Positions 37,390 to 48,152 of a stretch of 64,000 nucleotides of DNA are shown piece by piece; position 1 is the first letter of the stretch, and each line of letters opens with the position of its first letter. Made by a program: the position numbers and the translations under genes. Under the pieces are notes generated by a model, which was not told the DNA's origin, did no database searches, and saw only the letters and a list, made by a program, of their open reading frames with translations. Origin of the DNA: Megamerina dolium (lineage: Eukaryota > Arthropoda > Insecta > Diptera > Megamerinidae); contig OY978525.1 in NCBI GenBank assembly GCA_963854835.1, positions 89,233,807 to 89,297,806 on the forward strand. The letters are read 5' to 3'.

Positions 37390-37890
37390 CCTCAACCGGG
37401 TGGGGCTAGCGCAATCCTTATTAAACTCATCGCAAGTCAACTCACTGGACGTCATGTAGTTTGTTCTGCGCGCTATATAATGGCACCTTCACTCTGCAAT
37501 GAAGGTTTCGTCATGTAGCTGGCTCTGCTTGCTATGTGATGTTACCTTCATTTTTTAATAGGGGTCCTCCAAGTGGCGACCACTGGGCAACGTCTTTCTG
37601 GCACCCGCTGGGAGGCGGCTAAAGGGAGTGGCGAAAATCTCCTCGGTTAGAGGTTGTGGGTTGGGCTTGGAACCCACCACATAAAAACTCTCATCCAATG
37701 TAATATTACAGTTGCCATGCGGAGAGGCAAAAACTCGGATGTGGATTTGTTGTTAGTAAGAGAATACGACATCTTGTCTCATGGTTCACACATGGAAAGA
37801 CCAAGTATTGGAAAACTTATCAGCGCTTGGAATTTCTAACTGACGCCAATTAGCGAAGCAAAGAGCTGACTCAGTCAGTCATACACTTCA
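37390..37890 (+). mobile_element. RTE-like retrotransposon, internally deleted derivative
   Basis: The 5' part matches the leader of the RTE-like element at 20330-20640 (the shared text starts AATCCTTRTTRAACTCATCGC), including its two tandem GTCATGTAG units (37451 and 37510). It then skips to the CAGTTGCCATGC block (20880s). At about 37790 it jumps from the TTGTCTCA-GGTTCAC region to GGAAAGACCAAGTAYTGG, the sequence at 23300 near the element's end. Roughly 2.3 kb, including all catalytic domains, is missing. It keeps both ends but no enzyme. Confidence 0.83.
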
Positions 37891-37899
37891 CATCACACA

Positions 37900-39855
37900 C
37901 TTCACACCCTTATAGGTGACTTTTGCGCAGCTATGTAATTATATGCTAGAATGAAAAAATTTAAACTTTGAAATTTTCACATAATTGCTCATAACTTGGA
38001 TATTTATCTTCACCTATACCTCATTTGCTTTGTAAACGAACATGCGCTATGCCAATTATATGTATACATTTTTATTTTAACGTTTTGTATGTACTCAAAG
38101 CAGTGGTTAATTACAAACTTTATTACTGACCACACAAAAATTCAGACCATTCCCAGAAACTTTTTTTTTCAAGCTTTAACCGATAATATTGTTGCACTGT
38201 GTATTGATGATGAAATGGAAGCTTTGAAGTACGTAACAGTCCAAAACAATAACAAAACTTAACTTAATACAATTCAATCTAAAATCTATAATGCGACTGC
38301 TAGCTTAGCTTCATAGCCGACCTGATAGAATAGAACTAAATGGTACGATAGATTGAATAGTCCAGTAGGTTTTATTTAAAGCATCGCAACATCCTAATAT
38401 GTGAATTCTGATCTATGAAGCACCACTTAGTATAGGAAGACATCTGTTGCGTCTCATCTATGTATTTTAAAGAATTGATTTCCGAAAGACATGTGACGTT
38501 AAAACCATATAATTTCATCTACTTTTGGTACATAAAAATTGTATATCTAACCAAATTGGTTGTATATAAGGTATTTGTATGTAGAGTAAGTGTTTGAGTC
38601 GTTGTATTCGATGTTATTTTCAAAAATATGTATGTAGTATGTAGCTAGTCTGGTTTGTTATCATTCATCCTTTTTTTTGCTTCTTCTCATATTTTGCAAA
38701 TTTTGTGCAGTCCTTTGTAACATTTCAATTCTGAGTACTGAATTGCCTTATGCATATTCGGCCAGCTAGTTAACTTGCATGCTGACGCCCTTGCTGACTT
38801 AAATGCTACGGTTGGCGTGTATCGTTTGTTCGTGTTTTTTATGTTTCACCATATTGAATGGAATTTATGAGGTTTTTGTACAAATTTTCCACCGTCAAAT
38901 TCAAACGATTGCATGACATGCATTCGCATTTGATTCCCCTTACAATTTTAAGTTGCATAATTTTTTTTTAGGGCTAAGAAGTATAGACTCGAAAAATATA
39001 CATATACAATATCATATATTGTTCTTCTTTATTTATTTATTTCTATCTGAAATGTTGTCTCTTTAACTATTGAGACATAAATTTTAATGTGTATTTAAAA
39101 AGTTTATGATCGTAACCCCCAAAATAGACATAAATACGAGTTTGCTTTTATTTTCATATGTTTTTTTTGTTCTTATTTAACTAAAAACAGACGTATAAGA
39201 ATTTAGTTCATATAAATATGTAATAATACTCGTAATAAAGATACATGAAATAAGAATAAGAAGCTATAAAAAGTTGTAAGTAAACGGAACTCGTTGATAG
39301 CAAAAATATCTATGACAATATTTCGTGTTGTTGAAATAGTTTTATTGTATATTTTTATATATTTTTCGTGACGGCCTTTGCCATTTAACGCATTTTAATT
39401 AGGACCACATGTGCATGTTCTCTCAAATAAGCATATCCTTTTCGGTTATCTTTAACACTATCGGTGTTTAAAATTTTCGACTAAATCGAAAAAAATAAAT
39501 CATAAATCAGTCTTGGTAACTTGAACTTAATTGCGTGTATGTTATTTGTAGCAGAAAAAAAATAAAACCTTAAAATCCTAATAAAGATAATCGGAATCAT
39601 CCCCATGTCTAGTTTTATTTGTACATAGTACCACCACAATATCTCCCTTTGATTTCCCTTAAATAAATTGTTAACGGAAATTATTTAATTTCCTATCGCA
39701 ACAGCAACAAGAATATTCATAATAAAACTTATTCTAAAAAATATTCGCACTTATTTGAAAATATTCGCATACTCGTATTTCGATTACATCGAAAGGAAAG
39801 TGTTGATTGTACAATTATCACTGTGTAAACCATTTGTTATGTTTATCTACACATA
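37900..39855. other. Rx intron or 3' flank, no exon recognised
   Basis: Downstream of the homeobox exon in the minus-strand gene. I looked for an acceptor site followed by codons for the rest of the homeodomain (starting VWFQNRR) and did not find it here or elsewhere to the left. No mobile element stands out. The sequence is AT-rich with short T and A runs. Confidence 0.45.
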
Positions 39856-39865
39856 TATTACTCAC

Positions 39866-40032
39866 CTGAACTCGTACTTCGGGCAAATTTACTTTCATTG
39901 CTAGCTCTTCACGTGAATAGACATCAGGATAGTGTGATTTCTCGAATGCACGTTCCAGCTCATGCAATTGATATGTGGTGAAAGTTGTACGATTACGACG
40001 ATGTTTCTTCTTCGAACAATTATCGTCTTGAG
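39866..40032 (-). CDS. Rx: retinal homeobox protein Rx, exon with homeodomain residues 1-46
   Basis: On the minus strand an acceptor (TTTTATTGCAG, ending at 40033) opens a 167-bp exon that ends at a donor (GTGAG, 39861-39865). It encodes [16 protein letters not shown], then [20 protein letters not shown] and [18 protein letters not shown]. This is a paired-like homeodomain, residues 1-46: N-terminal arm, helices 1 and 2 and the start of helix 3. The sequence is, to my knowledge, that of Rx/Rax proteins, transcription factors of eye and anterior brain development that bind DNA in the nucleus. The intron after residue 46 is the usual position for this class. Residue 50 and the rest of helix 3 lie on an unseen exon. 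The phase-1 entry matches the exit of the 48153-49613 exon. Confidence 0.95.
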
Positions 40033-40259
40033 CTGCAATAAAATTAATTACGTATTAAAAAACTACATACACCTACAAATGCTTATAGGTTTGGTGAAAA
40101 TACAATTCGACTTTCATTAGCGAGAAGAATTTGTTAGGATTCTTGCGAAATTTTTTTTGTAAATTGCTTGAAACCAATTTAGTATTTGTGGTATTTCGTA
40201 CAAATTTAAGTAAATTTCCTTAAATAGTTTGTTTTGCATCTCGTTGCTATCTATCATAT

Positions 40260-40460
40260 TGTTGTAAATAATAAACAAATCACTTAACAAAAACACTGGT
40301 GAAAAATATACTTGTACAGAAAGATTAGAAATTAGATTCTCTTTGAAATATTTGAGATATTTTTATATTTGAATTATTTTCAAAAAAATAGAATTGATCT
40401 GTACATTTTTTTATGCAATCTAGTCGATACGAACAGCCCAATAAAGACATTTTCGTAACA
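40260..40460 (+). repeat. 5' LTR of the Gypsy-type element
   Basis: Starts TGTTGTAAATAATAAAC and ends GACATTTTCGTAACA. An AATAAA-like signal (CCCAATAAAGACA, near 40438-40450) lies close to the end. It differs from the 3' LTR at three positions that I could see: within GAAAAATATAC versus GAATAATATAC, TTTTCAAAAAA versus TTTTCAGAAAA, and TTGATCTG versus TTGATTTG. Confidence 0.96.
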
Positions 40461-40491
40461 ATTATTGACAGCGGTGGGATTGCTTAAAAAA

Positions 40492-41787
40492 ATGGTGAAG
40501 TTTAACCAGCTGAAAGTGGAGCAACTGAAACAACAGTTAGCATCATTGGATCTATCCTCATCCCGTATTAAGGCAGAACTGCAAGTGAGACTACGAGAGG
40601 CTATGGAAGCCAACGGTGTAAATGTTGATGAACATGAGTTCTATGAAGAAGATGTTGCAGATGGTGTAATTGAAAAAGTGGAAAAAACGGACACATCTGG
40701 CCAAATGATGGAGTTTATGAAATCGATGATGCAGCAGATGCAGGAGCAACTTGATAAACACTCTACTGAATCTAAGAAAGGAATGGCTACACTGTTGCAA
40801 GAGAAATTTGCAGAAAACTCTACCGTCATGCAGGAACAGCTTACCAAGGCCTCTTTAGATATTCAAAAGCAATTCTTAGAAAGAATGGATCAGACTGACC
40901 AGAAAGTACAAGAGCTAAGCGAAAAACAAGTTATAATAGACGAGAAGATTCGGCACCTCGAAAACCGCTTTAATTCAATGGAACTAAGTGGAACTACAAC
41001 AACAATCGTTCGGGATTCTGGTGCCATCAAATTAAAATCACCAACGTTTGATGGATAGACGGCTTTTGATGTTTTCAAGTTGCAATTTGAAGCAACCACC
41101 TTAGCAAATCATTGGGGTGTTAACGACAAAACTTCTGCATTGATTGTGGCATTAAAAGGTAATGCAGCGGAAGTTTTACAGCAGGTTCCAGAGCACGAGC
41201 GCAACAGCTATCAAGCATTGATGGATACTTTGAAGCGGAAATACGACAGTGGCTATATGACCCAGTTGCACAGAGTAGAACTGAAAGCAAGGGTACAACG
41301 GGTTGGCGAAACTCTTCAACAATATGCCTCAGATATTGAACGGCTGTGCAACATCTCGTATGCTGGCAAACCTAGTGATTTCATTGAGGTAATTAAAATT
41401 GACACATTCATCGAAGGCATACGTTATCCCGAAACAAAACGACAAACAATCATGTCCCCGAGAGCGACTTTTGCAGAAACTGTTAGCAGTGCGCTGACAT
41501 ATGAAGCTGCTGGTTTGATGTGTCGTCCAACACATAAGGTTCGGAAATTGGAGATTGAAACGGATGATCTGGTTGAAGTGGTACGCCAAGTGATCAAGTC
41601 CGAGCAAGCTGCAGTAGTTCGACGTGAAGGCACATTTAGTGGAAAGTGCTTTAATTGTGCTAAACCTGGACATATGGCACGGGATTGCCGTCGAAAACGT
41701 TCTCGATCAAGCTCTCCAGGGAAGAAGAAACTCGAAGACGGGGTGAACAGCATTAACGAGACTACGTATAAGCCATCGTTAAATTAA
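40492..41787 (+). pseudogene. Gypsy-type gag, one in-frame amber codon
   Basis: The start at ATG 40492 is chosen because the preceding bases (AAAAAAATGG) suit initiation and the conserved-looking N terminus begins there. Residues about 1-40 (LKVEQLKQQLASLDLS and then RIKAELQVRLREAM) resemble a SAP-type helix-turn-helix, unusual for a gag. A Gln-rich coiled region follows (about 65-165), then a capsid-like part. A CCHC zinc knuckle, CFNCAKPGHMARDC (near 41647-41688), with a basic RRKRSRSSSPGKKK tail, would bind RNA. A single TAG at 41056-41058 splits an otherwise open frame of 432 codons including the stop. Confidence 0.92.
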
Positions 41788-44700
41788 AACGAGCCAGTTC
41801 CAAGGGGCGTGAGCTGGCTCCCACAACGGGTTGCCCAACCATTCTCATCTCTCAAATGGAACGCGTGCCTAACAGTCTGACCATCGATGGAAAAATTAAC
41901 AATAAAGCATTTATTTTGACCTTGGATACTGGCGCGTCTCACTCGATAATAAAAAGTGGCCTGGTGAAAGAGTTTGTGCCATTGGTTGGTATAAAACTTC
42001 GCACAGCAACAGGTGAAGATGCACCGATTTTGGGAAAGGTCTCAAAGCAAATCACGATAGGTGACTGTGATTTACAACATGAATTCATTGTGGCAGATAT
42101 TATCGATGACGTCATTATTGGCATAGATTTTATGATCGCACATGGAGTTACATTAGACTTAAGGCGACGAATATTGCGATATATGGATGTCGAATGTCCA
42201 CTAAATGCTGGCTATGAGCGTAGTGGAAGTACAAAGCAGATCCGGATATGCCAAAAACAGAAAATACCCGCAAATTCGGAGGCAATCATATGGGCTAAAA
42301 TAGATACGGATGGAGTTACAAGTAAGTTGTGGGTTGTGGAAGCTATCAAAAGTAACCAAGTCAATAACATCATACTTGGAAAAACACTAGTGGAGTCTAA
42401 AAATGATGGAAGTATACCTATTCGAATTTTAAATCCATCTGGTACACCAAAATTTGTAAGAAAAGGAACAATAATTGGTCAATGTCAAGAGGTTACAGCT
42501 GTGGTTAATTGTGGAGCGGATACGGTAACAGTAAAAGCTGGAAGCAATGCGGACAAAGAAATGGCAATGTGGCAGATGCAAGAATGGACTAAAGAGCTTA
42601 CTGAACATCAGAAAAATAAGGCGTTACAAGCATTAAGGAAGCATTGGTCCATTTTTGCACCTAAAGGTAAAAGTGGCGGAAGAACAGCTATAGTGAAACA
42701 TGAAATTGATACCAGCGATTCCAAACCTATTCGCCAAGCGCCACGAAGAGTTCCATTGGCTAGAAGGGATGAAGTAACAAAGCTCGTTGCCGATATGCGG
42801 TGGGAAGGTGTTATCGAACCATCCGCTAGTCCCTGGAGTTCACAAGTAGTGCTTGTGAAGAAGAAAGACGGAAGTACTCGATTCTATGTGGACTACCGTA
42901 AGTTGAATGATGTCACAAAGAAAGATAGCTATCCATTGCCTAGAATCGACGATACTCTCGACACACTATTTGGTGCACAATGGTTCTCAACCCTCGATCT
43001 ACAGAGCGGCTACTGGCATAGTCCCTGATGGACTATGGCAATTCACAGTGATGCCTTTCGGGCTTTGCAATGCACCTTCCACTTTCGAGCGTCTCATGGA
43101 ACGTGTCTTGAAAGGACTGCACTGGAAAACGTGTTTGGTATATCTTGACGACATTATTGTGATGGGCAAAGACTTTGACGACCACTTAGCGAAATTAAAG
43201 GAGGTTTTTGAACGAATAGAAGCCGCTGGACTGAAACTGAACTCAAGGAAGTGTTCACTTTTCAAACGTGAAGTTCGGTATCTCGGTCACAAGGTAACCA
43301 CGAAAGGCGTTCACACAGACGACGAGAAAATAGCAGCGGTGAAAAAGTGGCCAAAACCAACAAACCTGCATTATCTAAGAAGTTTCTTGGGGCTGTGTAC
43401 CTACTACAGACGGTTCGTGCCCGGCTTTGCAAACATAGTCAGTAGTTTACATGAGCTAACTAGGAAGAACCAGGCATTCAAATGGGGTGATACACAAGAT
43501 AAGGCTTTCGAACAGCTCAAAGAACAACTCTGCTCCGCACCAGTATTAGCTTACCCAACACCTGGCAAAACATTTATATTGGATACGGATGCGAGCGGCT
43601 ACGGAATCGGCGGAGTACTGTCTCAGATAATAGAAGGACAAGAAAAAGTGATAGCCTACTACAGCAAAACTTTGTCAAAACCAGAGCGAAACTACTGCGT
43701 AACGCGAAGGGAGCTACTTGCCATAATGGAATGCGTGAAACACTTTCATAAGTATCTATACGGACAACAATTCCATCTCAGGACTGACCATGCAGCGCTC
43801 CGGTGGCTACTACAATTCAAGGATCCGGAAGGTGAACTAGAGCGATGGATTGAGCGATTGCAAAGCTACGATGGCAATGCTGATGCCTTACCGCGTCGTC
43901 CCTGCAGCACTGAATGCAAACATTGTTCACGAGCCGAAAGCAAAGAACACATTGTAGACATCCGGCTTTTAAATGCCCTTCCGGAAGAGTTCTGGACCAG
44001 TGAACGAATACAAAAAGAGCAGCGGAACGACCCAGATCTTGCAAAAATCATGAAAAGTAAAGAGCATGGCATCCGACCAGACTGGTAAGAAATGCACAAT
44101 GCATCCAGTGGAGGTCATTTAGGCATAGCTAAAACCACAGAAAAGGTCAAGAGGCGCTTCTACTGGGTTGGGTGCCAGGAATCCGTGGCAGACTTTATAA
44201 GAAGATGTGACCAATGCTCATCAGCAAAAGGGCCACATAGAAGGACTCGAGGTAAGATGCAACAGTACAACACGGGTGCTCCGTTTGAACGAATTGCGTT
44301 GGACATAGCGGGACCGTTCCCCATGAGCAACTTGGGAAATAGGTATGTGTTGGTAGTAATGGACTACTTTAGCAAGTGGCCAGAAGTGTACCCTATTCCA
44401 AATCAAGAAGCGAACATGGTCGCTGAAGTATTCGTGAACAATTGGATTACACGATTTGGTGTCCCATTAGAGCTGCATTCTGACCAAGGGCGAAACTTCG
44501 AATCAACGGTGTTTAAAGAAGTTTGCGCAATTTTGGGCTTACATAAAACTCGTACCACTCCATTACATCCACAGTCGGACGGTATGGTAGAACGATTCAA
44601 CCGTACCTTGAATGAGTACCTGAGGAAAGTCGTTAACAGGGATCAAAAAGATTGGGACACTCACATCCCAATGTTTCTACTTGCATATCGGTCTGCACAG

Positions 44701-45162
44701 CATAATTCCACAGCAACAACACCAGCAAGAGCAGTTTTCGGTACAGATGTAAGATTACCGGCTGATTTGAAATTTGGAGTAACTCCATCGTCTGACAAAC
44801 CTATATGTGACTACGTTGAGAACAAACGAAATCAACTAGATGAAGTGCATCGTTTCATAAGAAGGCGAATTCAGATAACAAGTGACAAGATGAAGGCCAG
44901 ATATGATTTACGAACAAATTCAAAAAGCTACCATAAAGGAGACCTGGTATGGCTTCATAATCCACAACGGAAAAAGGGCTTGTCTCCTAAATTACAAACG
45001 CATTGGGAAGGACCATATAAAGTGATAAACAGAATCAATGATGTTGTGTATCGGATTCAACAATCAGGGCATCGTCGAGCAAAATTGAAAATAGTACATC
45101 TGGAACGGCTGGCTCCTTATCACGGCGATATGGGAACACTTGTTCGGGACGAACAAGTTTAA
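41772..45162 (+). pseudogene. Gypsy-type pol, broken by three internal deletions
   Basis: The pol frame opens at 41772, in the -1 frame relative to gag, overlapping its last 16 bases. In order: an aspartic protease with LDTGASHS (near 41923), then the reverse transcriptase ([50 protein letters not shown]). RNase H follows (LDTDASGYGIGG, TDHAALRW). The integrase has an HHCC finger (HNASSGGHL, then CDQC), Asp in LDIAGPF, Asp in SDQGRNF and Glu in VERFNRT. Sequence is missing at 43014-43022 (frameshift), near 43869-43873 (end of RNase H), and before 44089 (stop TAA at 44086-44088). The integrase frame 44092-45162 is otherwise open. The element cannot express full pol. Confidence 0.93.
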
Positions 45163-45173
45163 GTGGAGGGCAG

Positions 45174-45374
45174 TGTTGTAAATAATAAACAAATCACTTA
45201 ACAAAAACACTGGTGAATAATATACTTGTACAGAAAGATTAGAAATTAGATTCTCTTTGAAATATTTGAGATATTTTTATATTTGAATTATTTTCAGAAA
45301 AATAGAATTGATTTGTACATTTTTTTATGCAATCTAGTCGATACGAACAGCCCAATAAAGACATTTTCGTAACA
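45174..45374 (+). repeat. 3' LTR of the Gypsy-type element
   Basis: Same length and ends as the 5' LTR. It is preceded by the purine-rich AAGTGGAGGGCAG, the likely plus-strand primer, and followed by the ATAT duplication. Confidence 0.96.
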
Positions 45375-45378
45375 ATAT

Positions 45379-46090
45379 TTACAATTGCAGATGTATGAAT
45401 TATTAAACCACACAAACTGCGTTCTTGATGATTTTGACATTTGTCAATAATATGCAATTCACAATATTACAAATTTCATACTGCAAATCAATTTTTCCAG
45501 AGTTAATTATGTGAAGTTCCTTGATGACAACGTACCATCACACTGAGTCAATGTAATGTTATCTCATTTTTTAGGCTAGCCATTTACAAACAAATTGTAG
45601 TAAACATTGGCTGTTACTGTGAATGTTTTGAATGATATGATTATTTTATAATTTTTTAATCATTTAAAAAAAAAATAATTTATTGGAATACGACTGGTAG
45701 ATCCCGCTGAATGGAAGGGAAGCGAACAAAATTTGAAAAATTTCGATTAAATGCGATGCCATTGCAAGAGCAGCATCCGGATCGTATTTCTAGTTTTCAC
45801 TTTGCGAAAATTATATGACGATTGAACAGATCTAAGGGATTACACAAACCACAGATACTTTAATACAATATATTATGCTGCTTTTCTAGCTAAGTTAGAA
45901 TCATATTAAGAAATTTTTGATAGCAATACTCTTGCAAAGTGACAACAGACGGAACTTGATAAAGCCATGCATTTTGTCGGGAAGGTACAAAAACCATGCG
46001 TCTTTATGTATCCCGGTATGAGTTAAGTATCTTGGCAACTATTCAAGGAATTACATTGTTTATTGTATTTCCATAGTGCTTTGTATATTT
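45379..46090. other. Rx intron remainder, nothing recognised
   Basis: AT-rich sequence between the Gypsy-type element and the module repeat. No exon, mobile element or RNA gene could be supported. Confidence 0.45.
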
Positions 46091-46094
46091 TTTG

Positions 46095-47173
46095 GAGATA
46101 ATTCCGAGGCTTAGTATGGGAGCTATATAAAAATTGGGCGTGGCTTACCTCCTTCTTGTAAATCCAATTAATTTTTCAATATTAATCTACACGTTAAATT
46201 TGGTTGTCCTACGTTGAATAGTTCGTAAGTTATGGCGGTTAACATTTTTGTTTAATTTCCTCAACTTTGTATGAGAGTCCCAATAAGAAGTAGGCGTGGC
46301 ATGCTGATTTTTTGCCAGATTATTTCCGACTACCATATTAACTTAAGTATTAATTATGATTGTTCTAGACAAAACGATGCCGAAGTTACAGCTATTTAAA
46401 TTTAAAATTTGTATGGGGGCTACGATAAACAGTGGGCGTGGTGCACCCATTTCCTGTGAGCCTAGTTGCTCGTTGAATACTAATCCACACCTTAAATCTC
46501 GTTATTCTACGCTGAATAGTTTGCAAGTTATAACCGGTAACATTTTTTTTTAATTCCCTCGACTTTGTATAGGAGCCCCAATAAGAAGTGGTACACTGAT
46601 TTTTTGCCATATTATTTCCGACTACCATATTAATCTAAGTGTCAATTATGGTTATTCTGGACAGAAAATTGTAGAAGTTACAGCTGTTTCAATTTAGAAG
46701 AAGTACTGACACTTTGTATGGGAGCTACAACAGTAGGCGTGGCTCATTTCTACCAAGGTTATGTAGTAGTACATTACAGCTCTCTCTACCAAATATTGTT
46801 GTCCCAGGTGGTATATTAAGTGAGTTGCAGCAAGTTAAAAATTTTGAAAAATCCGAGGTTAGTCGCTTTGAATTCTTTGTGTGGGCGTGGCTATTGACCG
46901 ATCATGCCCAATATCAATCTCCTCCCTATCCTTGGATCATAGGTTATTTATACCAAATTTCGTCAAAATAGCTCAATATTTGCTCAAGTTATCGTGCGAA
47001 CCAGCCAGGTGACAGACGGACGGACAGACGGACATCGTTAAGTCGAAAATTTAAGCGACGCTGATCACGAATATATATGAATTTCTATATCTCCGGAGAT
47101 TCCTTCAAGTGGTTACAAACATCGAATGACCGAAATGAATATACCTTGCATATTACATTATGCAGGGTATAAA
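46095..47173 (-). repeat. dispersed repeat of ~150-bp modules, copy 2
   Basis: Reverse-oriented and longer relative of the repeat at 13563-14315, ending TTATGCAGGGTATAAAA at 47158-47174. The marker GGGCGTGGC or a variant recurs at about 46136, 46293, 46434, (46587, degenerate), 46735 and 46884. Each is 141-157 bp from the next, so it holds six tandem units against three in copy 1. The CAGACGGACGGACAGACGGAC block lies near 47014-47034. Confidence 0.8.
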
Positions 47174-47186
47174 AATAAGCTTGCCT

Positions 47187-47535
47187 GGGTGGGTGCCGTA
47201 GCTCAATGGTTAGTGCGTTGACCTTCTGATCTGTAGGTCGTGGGTTCAATCCCCGGCTGAAGCTTAACCAAATTTAATATAGAAAAGATTTTTCTTTCGA
47301 ATGGTACCCACATGCTGGCAGGAATTGGCAATATTCCGGCAGTAACAATTTGCCAAAAATGCTTCTTAAAAGAGTTCTGTGACAAAACTAAGTTAAAGTG
47401 ATGTCACAAGGGTTCTGACGTTCGGAACCGGCTAGTATAACTAGGTCCCTTCCAATGCTGTCCAAATTTAACACGCACAACAGTATTGGAAGAGAAGTTC
47501 GGTGGTATCATAATGGGCCTTTCTGACCTAAGTGT
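47187..47535 (+). repeat. tRNA-derived SINE, copy G
   Basis: Begins GGGTGGGTGCCGTAGCTCAA and follows the family to about 47500, after which the tail diverges. It keeps a near-consensus A box (TAGCTCAATGG, 47199-47209) and a perfect B box (GGTTCAATCCC, 47243-47253). It lies directly beside the end of the module repeat, inside the Rx intron. No clear target duplication was found. Confidence 0.85.
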
Positions 47536-47539
47536 GTCC

Positions 47540-48150
47540 TCTCAGAGAGAGGGCAGCTACATACCCTAACCTTGCCTCATCCAATTCTTGCGTGATATTA
47601 GGTCGCGCAGCTTTAATGAAGCTAGGTCCCCTAGACTTTACCAGACATTTTGTGTGGTTTGGCGGATGATATGATGAAGCATAATTTTGCAATCATGATA
47701 GACCTATTTTGACGTAAGCTTATTCGGGAGTCGTCGGTCGCCTTAACATAGCCTCTCTCAGAGAGCGAACCGCTTGCACAACCGGAGCTGATATGACTTA
47801 AATCGAAACGCAATTCGAGAATTTTGAAAAGTTAAGGTTAGTTGAACGATCCGGATATAATAGCATTTATTATCGTGATACCGTAAATAAACATAAGTAA
47901 TAACAATGAAGAACATTAAGAGTTGAATGGATTTTGAAACTCACGCGAAAAAGTTTTCACTCGATTACTTCGTTTTTTTCTATCAAACATGGCTGATGGA
48001 GTACTAGTTTAGACCTTTGAATAAAAAGTTATTCTTCACAAACTTCCAAGCTCTTGTAAATTATTTTACACAATGTGTTATATATTTAAAGGATGATTGG
48101 TCTAACTAAACCCACCATAAAAGGAATTTGTTTTCTTTATAATTGTACTT
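47540..48150. other. Rx intron remainder next to the donor site
   Basis: About 600 bp with no recognised exon or repeat. It contains short CTCTCAGAGAGAG-type inverted patches near 47549-47563 and 47754-47766. Confidence 0.4.
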
Positions 48151-48152
48151 AC

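Larger units (their letters stand above)
40256..45378 (+). mobile_element. Gypsy-type LTR retrotransposon, complete with LTRs, inactive
   Basis: Two 201-bp LTRs (40260-40460 and 45174-45374) begin TGTTGTAAAT and end TCGTAACA. They are bounded by a perfect 4-bp target duplication ATAT (40256-40259 and 45375-45378). I count three differences between the LTRs (about 1.5%), so insertion was fairly recent. Domain order gag, protease, reverse transcriptase, RNase H, integrase is that of the Gypsy group. No envelope gene follows integrase. A purine-rich tract (AAGTGGAGGG, 45161-45170) precedes the 3' LTR. I could not identify the tRNA primer site. The element runs antisense to Rx. Confidence 0.96.
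40033..48152 (-). other. Rx: Rx intron, mostly transposon
   Basis: This 8,120-bp intron joins the two exons in phase 1 (a split GCT codon, G from the upstream exon and CT from the homeobox exon). About 5.1 kb is a Gypsy-type element, about 1.1 kb a dispersed module repeat and about 0.35 kb a SINE, leaving only some 1.5 kb of other sequence. The donor is GAAG/GTAAGT and the acceptor TTGCAG/CT. Confidence 0.9.

Noticed and set aside
45163..45378. Possible envelope gene after pol in the Gypsy-type element
   Set aside because: The 3' LTR begins only about a dozen bases after the integrase frame ends, so there is no room for one.
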